A stretch of DNA of 8,635 nucleotides, taken from positions 1-8,635 of the forward strand of contig JASLMY010000214.1 of the NCBI GenBank assembly GCA_030746295.1, read 5' to 3'. Within the stretch, counting starts at the first letter, position 1. Each line of letters opens with the position of its first letter. Shown here piece after piece: positions 1 through 6,144 of this stretch. The notes beneath the pieces were generated by a model. It was not told where the DNA came from. It did no database searches and was given only the letters and a program-made list of their open reading frames with translations. The position numbers and the translations under genes are program-made. This DNA comes from Alphaproteobacteria bacterium (GTDB lineage Bacteria > Pseudomonadota > Alphaproteobacteria > GCA-2731375).

Positions 1-64
1 GTGGCCACCCCGCTCACGGCATCCCGATCCTCACGGGACGCTCGATCATAGGCAATCGCAAACA

Positions 65-183
65 GACAATCGCGAGGCGCGGAGCGCCGTGGCGATCCAG
101 ATTGACGCGACACTTCTCACCGGTCGACTGCGGCATTCCCATTTCCTGGATTGCCGCGCTCGCTTTCGCTCGCTCGCAATGAC
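65..183. repeat. Composite inverted dispersed repeat
   Basis: Two related arms face each other. The left arm (65-100) begins GACAATCGCGAGG and ends GGCGATCCAG. The right arm (145-183), read on the minus strand, begins GTCATTGCGAGCG and ends GGCAATCCAGG. The right arm also contains an internal GC-rich palindrome-like stretch (GCTCGCTTTCGCTCGC). Arms of the form 'TCATTGCGAGCG...GCAATCCAG' are a familiar dispersed intergenic repeat in alphaproteobacteria; that is recollection, not a search. About 44 nt separate the arms. It lies downstream of the VOC gene, where it could form RNA hairpins or end transcription, but there is no U-tract. I see no coding feature in 1-219: short open frames there have no recognisable protein signature. 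Confidence 0.6.
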
Positions 184-219
184 AACGCTGCGGTCCAATC
201 CGTCCGAACGAAACAAGCC

Positions 220-600
220 TCAGCGCTGCGGGGTGCCGTAGAGGTAGCGGGTGTTGACTTCCGCCTCGTTGCCGTCGGGGTCGATCATGAAGAGGGCCCG
301 GCCCTTGCCCCGCTCGCCATAGGGGCCACGTGTGAAGTGCATGCTGCCCTCGAACTTCGCCACCACCTCGTCGAAGCCCTCCTCCGACACCGTCAGCGCG
401 AAATGCATCGGCCCGCCGCCCTGGTGCCGGCCGGTATGCTCTTTCAGCTGCAGCACGATGTGGCTCTGCCCCAACTGCAAGTACGTCCGCTCCGCGTCTT
501 GCTTGTCGATCGGCATGCCGAGAAGCCCATGATAGAAGGCCAGCGCCTTCTCCATATCGCCTACCTGCAAGAAGATCTCTTCGATACCGATGTAATCCAT
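220..600 (-). CDS. VOC-family (glyoxalase/dioxygenase-fold) protein
   Basis: A 126-residue vicinal-oxygen-chelate protein of usual single-domain length. Two beta-alpha-beta-beta-beta modules are visible: residues 3-60 (IFLQVGDMEKALAFYHGLLG) and 65-120, ending in the characteristic DPDGNEAEV. Aligning the modules by eye gives E8, H66 and E114 as likely metal ligands. Family members include glyoxalase I, ring-cleavage dioxygenases, epimerases and antibiotic-binding proteins; nothing here selects among them, and the location is probably cytosolic. The start chosen is the ATG at 600, because GGGAGG lies 11 nt upstream and the fold begins at once. The frame stays open upstream to an ATG at 708 that overlaps the stop of the MmgE/PrpD gene as TGATG; that start has no clear ribosome site. 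It lies 107 nt after the MmgE/PrpD gene and is probably co-transcribed with it. Confidence 0.85.
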   Translation of the reverse strand: MDYIGIEEIFLQVGDMEKALAFYHGLLGMPIDKQDAERTYLQLGQSHIVLQLKEHTGRHQGGGPMHFALTVSEEGFDEVVAKFEGSMHFTRGPYGERGKGRALFMIDPDGNEAEVNTRYLYGTPQR

Positions 601-707
601 GACTGCCGCGCCCTCCCGTGCTTCGCCGCCGATCACCGTAGCCCCACAGCATCCGCACAATTCACGGCGCGTCAACGGCAGCCCTGCGCCACGCCGGAGC
701 GCGGCCA

Positions 708-2075
708 TCAATTCGGCAACAGCTCGGTCAGCTCAGACAGGCTGTCGGCGTCGGGTAGGGCGATGGCGGCCGCGACGACGGCCTCGATCCGCGGCGCCGG
801 CAGGCCGGCGGCGGCCATCAGCATCTCGGCCTTGGCGACCAGGCCCGCTTCCGGCAAGGGGTTCTCCGGGTCGCCGTAGGCATCCGCGACCGCCACCGAG
901 ACCTCGTGCCCGTCGTCGAGCCGCGCGGTCAGGCCGGCGCCGTAGTGGCGCGGATAGGCGGCGCGATAGGGCTCGGCGGCCTCGACGACGATGCGATCGC
1001 GAAACGCCGTGAGCGCCGGGTCGTCGTAGGCTGCCGCCTCGAAGCTGCCGAGGTCCGGTGCCCCGTCGCGCAAGACCACGGCCGCGCAATGTTGCAGGCT
1101 GAACTTCGCCTCGAGGGTCGAGCCGGGCGCCGGGTTGTCGCAGAATTCGATGGCGTCGGCGTAGGTGCCGACGACGATCTGCCGAATGTCGGCCAACGAG
1201 ACACGTTCGCGCAGCAACAACGCCGCGTCGATCGTGGCATGCGCGTGCCGGCAGGCGGGCCAGGGCTTGAACGAGGTCTCCGAGATCAGCCAGGGGCCAT
1301 CCGCATCGGCGGTCAGCTCGGCCGGCGACGGGTCGGGGCACATCGCGGCGTAGAAGCCGAGCGCGCCTTCGAGGATCTGGTGCGGCCCCGTGAAGCCGGC
1401 CGCGGCCAGCTCCGCCGCCACCAGGCCCGCCTCGGCCGCCCTTGCGGTATGGAGCTGCTTCGACATCGCACCCTCGAGCCGGCATTGCCAGGGCCCGGCG
1501 GCCTGCGTCCCGGCGTTGCCCAAGGCCCAGACGGACCGCTCGGCATCCAAGCCGAGGATCGAGGCGACGGCTGCCGCCGAGCCGAAGACACCGCAGCTCG
1601 CCGTCTTGTGCCAGAGCCTATAGTGCCCCGGTCCGACCGAGCGGCCGACCCGAATGGCCGCCTCGTAGCCGCGCACCACGGCCTCCAAGAACGCCTTGGG
1701 CGCGGCGCCGTGCTGCTCCGCCGCTGCCAGCGCCGCCGGAATCACGACCGGCCCCGGATGCAGGATCGCGGTGCGGTGGATGTCGTCCATCTCCAGGGCG
1801 TTGCCGTAAGCGCCGTTCACGAAGGCAGCACCTGTAGCGTCCAGCGCCCCGACGCCGATCGCGTGGCAGGGACCCGCACCGAAGCGGGAGGCCGTGGCGG
1901 CCACGATCCGCCCGGGCTCGGTCGTGGCGCCGATGACGGCGCAGCCGATCCAGTCCAGCACATGCCGCGCGGCCCGCGGCAGTAGCGCCGCCGGCACCTC
2001 GCGCCGGAGGATTTCGGCCAATTCGGTCGTGAGCGAGCCGACCGCCACTTCCGGGCCCGCGTCCGCCGCCGTCAT
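708..2075 (-). CDS. MmgE/PrpD family protein
   Basis: A 455-residue protein of the family that includes 2-methylcitrate dehydratase PrpD, cis-aconitate decarboxylase and iminodisuccinate epimerase. Typical family segments appear in order: NGAYGNALEMDDIH (87-100), WHKTASCGVFGSAAAV (155-170) followed by LGLD, KPWPACRHAHATIDAALLL (270-288) and EAKFSLQHCAAVVL (322-335). The length is normal for the family. The ATG at 2075 is preferred to the one at 2090 because GGGGAGG sits 6 nt before it. No prpB, prpC or acnD neighbour is present, so a role in the methylcitrate cycle is not supported. The family often sits in catabolic clusters with unknown hydroxy-acid substrates. The VOC gene follows on the same strand, and a tRNA lies 53 nt upstream. 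The family call is firm; the reaction is unknown. Confidence 0.92.
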   Translation of the reverse strand: MTAADAGPEVAVGSLTTELAEILRREVPAALLPRAARHVLDWIGCAVIGATTEPGRIVAATASRFGAGPCHAIGVGALDATGAAFVNGAYGNALEMDDIHRTAILHPGPVVIPAALAAAEQHGAAPKAFLEAVVRGYEAAIRVGRSVGPGHYRLWHKTASCGVFGSAAAVASILGLDAERSVWALGNAGTQAAGPWQCRLEGAMSKQLHTARAAEAGLVAAELAAAGFTGPHQILEGALGFYAAMCPDPSPAELTADADGPWLISETSFKPWPACRHAHATIDAALLLRERVSLADIRQIVVGTYADAIEFCDNPAPGSTLEAKFSLQHCAAVVLRDGAPDLGSFEAAAYDDPALTAFRDRIVVEAAEPYRAAYPRHYGAGLTARLDDGHEVSVAVADAYGDPENPLPEAGLVAKAEMLMAAAGLPAPRIEAVVAAAIALPDADSLSELTELLPN

Positions 2076-2128
2076 CCGCCGCCTCCCCATTCAGCCGGGC
2101 GCCGCGCTGGCGCTCACGGCCCTAATCC

Positions 2129-2215
2129 TGGTGCCCGCTCCCGGACTCGAACCGGGACGTCCTTTCGGACTCGGGATTTTAAGTCCCGTGCGTCTACCAA
2201 TTCCGCCAAGCGGGC
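2129..2215 (-). tRNA. tRNA-Leu (anticodon UAA)
   Basis: An 87-nt gene with a full cloverleaf. The acceptor stem GCCCGCT pairs perfectly with AGCGGGC, followed by discriminator A and an encoded CCA. The anticodon stem is CGGGA/TCCCG with loop CTTAAAA, so the anticodon is UAA. The long variable arm AGTCCGAAAGGACGT marks a class II tRNA such as leucine. The T arm is CCCGG-TTCGAGT-CCGGG. It is in the same direction as the genes on either side, 63 nt after the dioxygenase stop and 53 nt before the MmgE/PrpD start, so it may be processed from a longer transcript. No integrase or repeated copy of its 3' end is seen in the window. Confidence 0.97.
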
Positions 2216-2270
2216 TTGCCGGGGAATCCGGGGGCGGACTCTACGCCCGGGGCGGGCGGAGGCCAAGGGT

Positions 2271-2288
2271 GCCGGCCCTCAGGCCGGC
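2271..2288 (-). other. Perfect GC hairpin with the stop codon in its loop
   Basis: On the minus strand GCCGGCC-TGAG-GGCCGGC gives a 7-bp perfect stem with a 4-nt loop that contains the TGA stop of the dioxygenase gene. No U-tract follows (ACCCTTGG), so a classical intrinsic terminator is not supported. It could mark the mRNA 3' end, protect it from nucleases, or simply reflect high GC content. Confidence 0.45.
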
Positions 2289-3064
2289 GCGCGCGTCAGG
2301 CAGTCCTCGGCCAAGGGCACGACGGGCGTGAAGTCGTCGAGGACGATGTAATCGGGGCGGACCGACTTCGCCACCGTCTTGTTCTCGGTCGAGTTCAAGG
2401 TCAGCGACATCAGCGCCCGGCCCCAGGGCGACATGTTGGGGCCGGAGCCGTGGATGAGGTTGGTGTGCATGAAGATGGCGGAGCCGGCCGGGCCCTTGGG
2501 CGCCACGATACCGCGGTCCTCGGCATGGCGGGCGACGGTGTCGTCATCGAGGCCGCGCAAGGGATAGCTCGTCGTCGTGCGGTCGACCTCGGGCGTCGCA
2601 AAGGTGGCCTCGTGCGTCCCCGGGACCAGCATCAGCGGGCCGTTGAACTCGCCGACGTCCTCGATGAAGAGCAGGATGTTCATGACCCGTGGCGTCAGCA
2701 TGCCGTCGTCGGCGTGGTAGGTGGGGTAGTCCTGGTGCCACTGCCAGACGTCGCCCGTGAAGGCGTGCTTCAGGTTGAGGATGCTCTGGAAGATGTAGAC
2801 CTCGGAGCCGAGCAGCTGCATCGTGGGGCCGATCAGGCGCGGATGGCGTACCAGGGCGTCGAAGACCGCATTGTAGAGATGCAGGTTGAGGAGCGAGCGC
2901 ACCGTTTCGCCGTCCTTCTCCAGCACCACCTCTTGGCGGCGAAGCGCCAGGAGGTCCGGCAGCTCGGCTTGCACCACGGCCATCTCCGCCGGCGAGAGCA
3001 GGCCGTCGACGAAGACGAAGCCGTCCTCACGCCAGGCTCGGACTTGATCCTCGGAAAGCTGCAT
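2279..3064 (-). CDS. EctD-like phytanoyl-CoA dioxygenase family protein
   Basis: A 261-residue non-heme Fe(II)/2-oxoglutarate-dependent oxygenase, expected to hydroxylate a small molecule in the cytosol with release of succinate and CO2. The core follows ectoine hydroxylase closely: WQWHQDYPTYHADDGM (107-122), then FNGPLMLVPGTH (140-151) and HGSGPNMSPWGR (205-216). This gives iron ligands H110, D112 and H205, and R216 for the 2-oxoglutarate carboxylate; the H-to-R spacing equals that of EctD. Q93, 17 residues before H110, also matches EctD spacing. Departures from the EctD signature are Q111 for Ser, P114 for Glu and Y116 for Trp. The protein is also shorter than EctD (about 300 residues), and no ectABC is present. 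The substrate is therefore probably not ectoine. The ATG at 3064 follows a GGGAGAGGG site. It lies 58 nt after the LysR gene on the same strand and may be read with it. Confidence 0.88.
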   Translation of the reverse strand: MQLSEDQVRAWREDGFVFVDGLLSPAEMAVVQAELPDLLALRRQEVVLEKDGETVRSLLNLHLYNAVFDALVRHPRLIGPTMQLLGSEVYIFQSILNLKHAFTGDVWQWHQDYPTYHADDGMLTPRVMNILLFIEDVGEFNGPLMLVPGTHEATFATPEVDRTTTSYPLRGLDDDTVARHAEDRGIVAPKGPAGSAIFMHTNLIHGSGPNMSPWGRALMSLTLNSTENKTVAKSVRPDYIVLDDFTPVVPLAEDCLTRAPA

Positions 3065-3122
3065 GGCCCTCTCCCGCCCCTCTCGACCGGCCGGATTATC
3101 CTAGCACGCGGCGCGGTCGGGT

Positions 3123-4040
3123 CTACGCGGACGAGTTCGCCTCGTCGGCACCTCTCGCGGCAACGGCCTCGGCGATGAAGGCGTCGGCCAGCGCCCGGGC
3201 GGCGGGGCCGGGGTGATCGGGCGCGCGGAGGATGACGTAGAGGCTGGCCCGGCGGCTGCCGGCGGCCCCGAGGGGCAGCGGCCGGAGGCTGCCGTCGGCG
3301 AGCTCTCGTGAAATCTTGTCGCGGGGCACCCAGGCGAAGCCGGAGCCGTGGCGGATCGCCTCGATGGAGCTGGAAAGCGAGGAGAAGGTCCAGCGCCGCT
3401 CGGCCCCGAGCCAGCCGGAATCGTAGCGCGCCGAGCCGGAATCCCGGACCACCAACTGGCGGTGGCGGGCGAGGTCGTCGAAGTCGAGCGCGCGGCCGAG
3501 GTGGTTCAGGGCGTGGTCGACGTGCGCCACGGCCACGAATTCCAGGTCCATCAGCGCCTCGCCCCGAAAGCCCTCGGGCACGAAGCCGCTGACCGCCAGG
3601 TCGGCGATGCCGTGGGTCAGGGCCTCGTGCGTGCCCGACAGCACCGTCTCCATGACCTGGACCCGGCTCGCCGGCGCCTCGTCGGCGAAACGGTTCAAGG
3701 CCCGCATCAGCACTTCGGTCGGCAGGATGGTGTCGACCGCGACGGTCAGCTCCGCTTCCCAACCGCGCGCCAGCGCCGCCGCCGTCGCCTCGATCTCGGC
3801 CGCATCCTCCAACAGACGCCGCGCCCGGCGCAACAGGACCTCGCCCGCCGCCGTCGGCTCGGCCCTGCGCCCACGCGTCTCGAAGAGCGCGACGCCTAAG
3901 CCATCCGCCAGCTTGGCGACGGCGTGGCTCACCGACGACTGGCTCTTGGCGAGCGCCCGTGCCGCAGCCTGGAAGCCGCCCGCGTCGGCCACCGCCGCCG
4001 CGGCCCGCCATTGCTCCAACGTCGTCGCCAGGCGCCTCAT
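3123..4040 (-). CDS. LysR-type transcriptional regulator
   Basis: A 305-residue regulator of normal LysR length. An N-terminal winged helix-turn-helix spans about residues 5-65 (GGFQAAARALAKSQSSVSHA, then LFETRGRRAEPTAAGEVLL), followed by a linker helix and a two-lobed effector-binding domain at about 90-290. The ATG at 4040 is preferred: it starts the domain at the usual place and leaves the operator palindrome outside the gene. The longer frame begins with TTG at 4079 and would cover that palindrome. No Shine-Dalgarno sequence precedes 4040, and a possible -10 box suggests a leaderless mRNA. It is divergent from azoR, the classic layout for a regulator and its target, and probably represses itself. 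The ligand is unknown; quinone- or azo-like compounds are a guess from the target. Confidence 0.92.
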   Translation of the reverse strand: MRRLATTLEQWRAAAAVADAGGFQAAARALAKSQSSVSHAVAKLADGLGVALFETRGRRAEPTAAGEVLLRRARRLLEDAAEIEATAAALARGWEAELTVAVDTILPTEVLMRALNRFADEAPASRVQVMETVLSGTHEALTHGIADLAVSGFVPEGFRGEALMDLEFVAVAHVDHALNHLGRALDFDDLARHRQLVVRDSGSARYDSGWLGAERRWTFSSLSSSIEAIRHGSGFAWVPRDKISRELADGSLRPLPLGAAGSRRASLYVILRAPDHPGPAARALADAFIAEAVAARGADEANSSA

Positions 4041-4046
4041 GGCGTC

Positions 4047-4052
4047 GTTATA
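4047..4052 (-). promoter_or_regulatory. Possible -10 box of the LysR gene (leaderless)
   Basis: TATAAC on the minus strand ends 6 nt before the LysR ATG, so transcription would begin at or next to the A of the start codon. This fits the absence of a ribosome site. The -35 region at normal spacing (around 4070-4075, GTGATT) is poor. The operator palindrome lies between the two, which would favour self-repression. Confidence 0.35.
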
Positions 4053-4066
4053 TCGATTTAATCGAT
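4052..4066. promoter_or_regulatory. LysR-type operator palindrome (T-N11-A)
   Basis: ATCGATT-T-AATCGAT is a perfect inverted repeat with 7-bp arms and a 1-nt centre. It contains the T-N11-A pattern of LysR boxes and stands in an AT-rich patch between divergent LysR and azoR starts. Its centre is 19 nt upstream of the LysR ATG and about 99 nt upstream of the azoR ATG. An azoR -10 candidate, CATACT at 4109-4114, would put the operator near -62, typical for activation; its -35 is not clear. Confidence 0.65.
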
Positions 4067-4157
4067 CAAAATCACCCAAAATACGAACTTTTCTGGAAGA
4101 GAAACGATCATACTTTCGAATGAGGCGAAATCAGATCAGACATCGGAGGGACCGATC

Positions 4158-4763
4158 ATGAGCACCATCCTGCATCTCGACAGCAGCATCTTCGGCGAGA
4201 ACGGCGCCTCGACGCGCCTGGGTCGCGAGTTCGTCGACCGTTGGCTGGAGGTCCAGCCCGAGACCCGGGTGATCCGCCGCGACCTGGCGGCCGAGCCGCT
4301 GCCGCACCTCGACGCCACCGCGGTCGCCGGCTTCATGACCGAGGCCGAGGCTCGGACGCCCGCCCAAGCCGAGGCCGTCGCCCGCTCGGACGCGGCTATC
4401 GACGAGCTGATGGCGGCCGACGTCCTGGTCATCGGCTTGCCGCTCTACAATCTCGGCGTACCGTCGACCTTCAAGGCCTGGATCGACCACGTCGCCCGCG
4501 CCGGCGCCACCTTCCGCTACACCGAGGCGGGGCCTGAGGGCCTTGCCGGGGCCAAGAAGGTCTATGTCTTCGCGACCCGCGGCGGCGTCTACGCCGGCTC
4601 CGATGTCGACACCCAGACCCCCTACATCCGCCATATCCTGGGCTTGATGGGCATCACCGACATCGAGTTCGTCCACGCCGAGGGACTGAACATGGGCGAT
4701 GCCGCGCGCGACGCCGCGCTCGAGGCCGCCGGCCGCCGCCTCGGCGACCTGGCCGCGGCCTGA
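4158..4763 (+). CDS. azoR: FMN-dependent NADH-azoreductase
   Basis: A 201-residue flavodoxin-fold reductase, the same length as E. coli AzoR. It uses NADH and FMN for two-electron reduction of azo bonds and quinones in the cytosol, usually as a dimer. Visible features are the FMN phosphate-binding N-terminus (HLDSSIFGENGAST, 6-19), the flavin loop LPLYNLGVPSTFKAWIDHVA (94-113), GATFRYTEAGPEGLAGAKK (116-134) and ATRGGVYAG (139-147). These match the E. coli protein segment by segment. The start is supported by GGAGGG 7 nt upstream. The divergent LysR gene and the intervening palindrome suggest inducible expression. In nature the family is thought to protect against quinone or thiol stress. It ends before a palindromic repeat and a convergent cupin gene. 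Confidence 0.93.
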   Translation: MSTILHLDSSIFGENGASTRLGREFVDRWLEVQPETRVIRRDLAAEPLPHLDATAVAGFMTEAEARTPAQAEAVARSDAAIDELMAADVLVIGLPLYNLGVPSTFKAWIDHVARAGATFRYTEAGPEGLAGAKKVYVFATRGGVYAGSDVDTQTPYIRHILGLMGITDIEFVHAEGLNMGDAARDAALEAAGRRLGDLAAA

Positions 4764-4822
4764 GCGGCGGTGCCACTGCCGGTTCGGGAACCATGTTGCT
4801 GCAACCGGACGGAACCGCGAGA

Positions 4823-4949
4823 AATCCCCCTCGCCCCTTCAAGGGGGAGAGGGTTGGGGTGAGGGGGTGTTCATCGCCAAAGAGACGGCGCAGGCCTCAA
4901 GCACCCCCCTCACCCGGCCTCTCCCCCCGCGAGCGGGTGGAGAGGGGTT
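4823..4949. repeat. Two-part palindromic dispersed repeat
   Basis: The left unit (4823-4869) contains CCCTCGCCCCTTCAAGGGGG followed by AGAGGG and GGGGTGAGGGGGTG. The right unit (4902-4949) contains CACCCCCCTCACCC, then CCTCTCCCCCCGCGAGCGGG followed by TGGAGAGG. Each unit can form its own hairpin. The GGGTGAGGGGG and CCCCCTCACCC segments are also complementary across about 32 nt, allowing one large stem. Such C/G-tract palindromes are common dispersed intergenic elements in high-GC alphaproteobacteria (recollection). It fills most of the 228-nt gap between the convergent azoR and cupin genes and could end transcription from both sides. No gene is visible in this gap. Confidence 0.65.
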
Positions 4950-4991
4950 CTCGGGCTGTCGCGCCTGCGGAAGGTTTGGCGGTTCGCCGGT

Positions 4992-5441
4992 TCAGACGTC
5001 GAGCTGCTCTTCCGAGAGCGGCTTGCGTGTCGAGACGTTGAAACGGCCGTCGTAGATCGGGCGGCCGCCGGTGCTCGGGCCCTGGTACTGGACGAAGAGC
5101 ATGGTGCCGCCGGTCTCGGTCGAGAGGTCTTCCTCGTAGTGCGGGTCGGGGTGGAAGATCATCGTGCCGGGGCCATAGGTGGCGCCGCCGATTTGGAACT
5201 CGCCCTCGGTGATGTACCAGATTTGCGCGAAGTCGTGCCGGTGCATCGGGTGATGCGCGCCCGGCTCGTAGCGGACGAAGCCGGCGTTGGGCTCTTCGGG
5301 GCGCTCCGGGTTGGGGTGGAACAGCATCTTCGAGTGCTGGCCCGGAAAGCGCAGCGTCTCCCAGGGCCGTGCGTCCTCGTGCACCGCCTCCAAAGGCTGA
5401 TCGCCGTCCTTGCGCTGCACCGTCGCCATCTTTTCCGCCAT
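4992..5441 (-). CDS. Single-domain cupin protein
   Basis: A 149-residue cupin beta-barrel protein. Motif 1 is GAHHPMHRHDFAQIWYITEG (61-80), fitting G-X5-H-X-H, but the usual Glu is Gln (Q73). Motif 2 is YGPGTMIFHPDPH (89-101). Likely metal ligands are H67, H69, Q73 and H101 (or H97). Single-domain cupins include dioxygenases, isomerases, lyases and ligand-binding proteins; this one cannot be assigned. The ATG at 5441 is chosen because GGGGAGGGG precedes it closely. The frame opens earlier, with a GTG that overlaps the acetyltransferase stop as GTGA, but without a ribosome site. It is the last gene of a probable three-gene minus-strand operon, 59 nt after the acetyltransferase gene, and converges on azoR. 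Confidence 0.85.
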   Translation of the reverse strand: MAEKMATVQRKDGDQPLEAVHEDARPWETLRFPGQHSKMLFHPNPERPEEPNAGFVRYEPGAHHPMHRHDFAQIWYITEGEFQIGGATYGPGTMIFHPDPHYEEDLSTETGGTMLFVQYQGPSTGGRPIYDGRFNVSTRKPLSEEQLDV

Positions 5442-5500
5442 GGTCCCCTCCCCTGGTTTGGCCGTGAATGAAGAGATTCGATCGCGCGCCCGCGCCCGCC

Positions 5501-6115
5501 TCACGCGCCCGGCGCCACCCGGTCGAGGGGGGCGGGGAGGCGGATCTGGGAGAGCCGGGCCGCGGCCTCCTCCAGCGCCTCGAGCTCGGGCCAGCGGTAA
5601 CCGACGAGGGCCAGCCTGCTGCCGCCGACGCTGGTGGTGCGCTCGCCGGCAGACTCGCCGTCCAAGGACTCGTAAAAGCCGCGTGCCCGCTCGTTCAAGC
5701 CCAGGACCCAGAGGATCAGGCTCCGATAGCCCTCGGCCCGCATCGCCTCGGCCGCTCCCGCCATCAGCCGCCGGCCGCCGCCCCGGCCCTGATGGCCAGG
5801 CGCCACGTAGAGGGTGAAGACCTCGCCCTCGGCCGAGCGCACCGGCCCGCGCCGGCTCCGGTCGGCGCCATAGGTCAGGAAGCCGGCGACCCCGCCCTTG
5901 GGCGGTGCCAGCACCAGAACCCGATGCTGGGCCAAGCCCGAGGCGATGACGCGCCGCCAGCTGGTCCGCTCGCGCTCGAGGTTCATGCCGTCGAGCACGC
6001 CGTCGGGCAGAATGCCGCGATAGGCGCCGCGCCAGCTGTCGATATAGGTGCGGGCGATGCCGCCGGCATCGTCGACCAGCGCTGGCCGCAACTCGAACGG
6101 CGTCGGCTCTGCCAA
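5501..6115 (-). CDS. GNAT family N-acetyltransferase
   Basis: A 204-residue protein of the GNAT fold, which transfers an acetyl group from acetyl-CoA to an amine of an unknown acceptor. The N-terminus FELRPALVDDAGGIARTYID (7-26) is the usual first strand and helix. The acetyl-CoA pyrophosphate loop is VAPGHQGRGGGRRLM (104-118), with the Q-x-x-G-x-G pattern at Q109 to G114. NERARGFYESL (141-151) is the family C-terminal segment. The start is TTG at 6115: AGGAG lies 7 nt upstream within AGGAGAGGCGGT, and no ATG occurs before residue 44. About 30 residues after the fold are Ala/Leu/Pro-rich. It lies 29 nt after the CinA-like gene and 59 nt before the cupin gene. Confidence 0.9.
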   Translation of the reverse strand: MAEPTPFELRPALVDDAGGIARTYIDSWRGAYRGILPDGVLDGMNLERERTSWRRVIASGLAQHRVLVLAPPKGGVAGFLTYGADRSRRGPVRSAEGEVFTLYVAPGHQGRGGGRRLMAGAAEAMRAEGYRSLILWVLGLNERARGFYESLDGESAGERTTSVGGSRLALVGYRWPELEALEEAAARLSQIRLPAPLDRVAPGA

Positions 6116-6144
6116 CCGCCTCTCCTCTCTCTCCGGGCCAGCCC

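Noticed and set aside
1..60. Possible gene end at the left edge
   Set aside because: All three plus-strand frames give short peptides without a recognisable signature, so a truncated gene cannot be supported.
65..183. CRISPR array
   Set aside because: Only two arms, inverted rather than direct, and no regular spacers.
14..658. Long minus-strand open frame over the left end
   Set aside because: It runs antisense-shifted over the VOC gene and then through the inverted repeat. Its Arg-rich low-complexity composition is typical of an out-of-frame reading in high-GC DNA.
906..1985. 359-codon plus-strand open frame opposite MmgE/PrpD
   Set aside because: It is the mirror of a strongly supported family member, and its translation shows no domain signature and a skewed Arg/Gly/Ala content.
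708..2075. Calling this gene prpD (2-methylcitrate dehydratase)
   Set aside because: The family is broad and no other methylcitrate-cycle gene is present, so only the family name is justified.
2129..2215. tRNA-Leu as an attachment site of an integrated element
   Set aside because: No integrase gene and no second copy of the tRNA 3' end were seen in the window.
2279..3064. Calling this gene ectD
   Set aside because: The metal and 2-oxoglutarate residues match, but the signature Ser, Glu and Trp positions differ and no ectoine synthesis gene is nearby.
2833..4011. 392-codon minus-strand open frame over the LysR and dioxygenase genes
   Set aside because: It covers two recognised genes in another frame and is Arg/Gly/Pro-rich without motifs.
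4090..4104. Second regulator site TTTCT-GGAAG-AGAAA upstream of azoR
   Set aside because: Only 5-bp arms in AT-rich DNA and no resemblance to the operator at 4052-4066; chance is likely.
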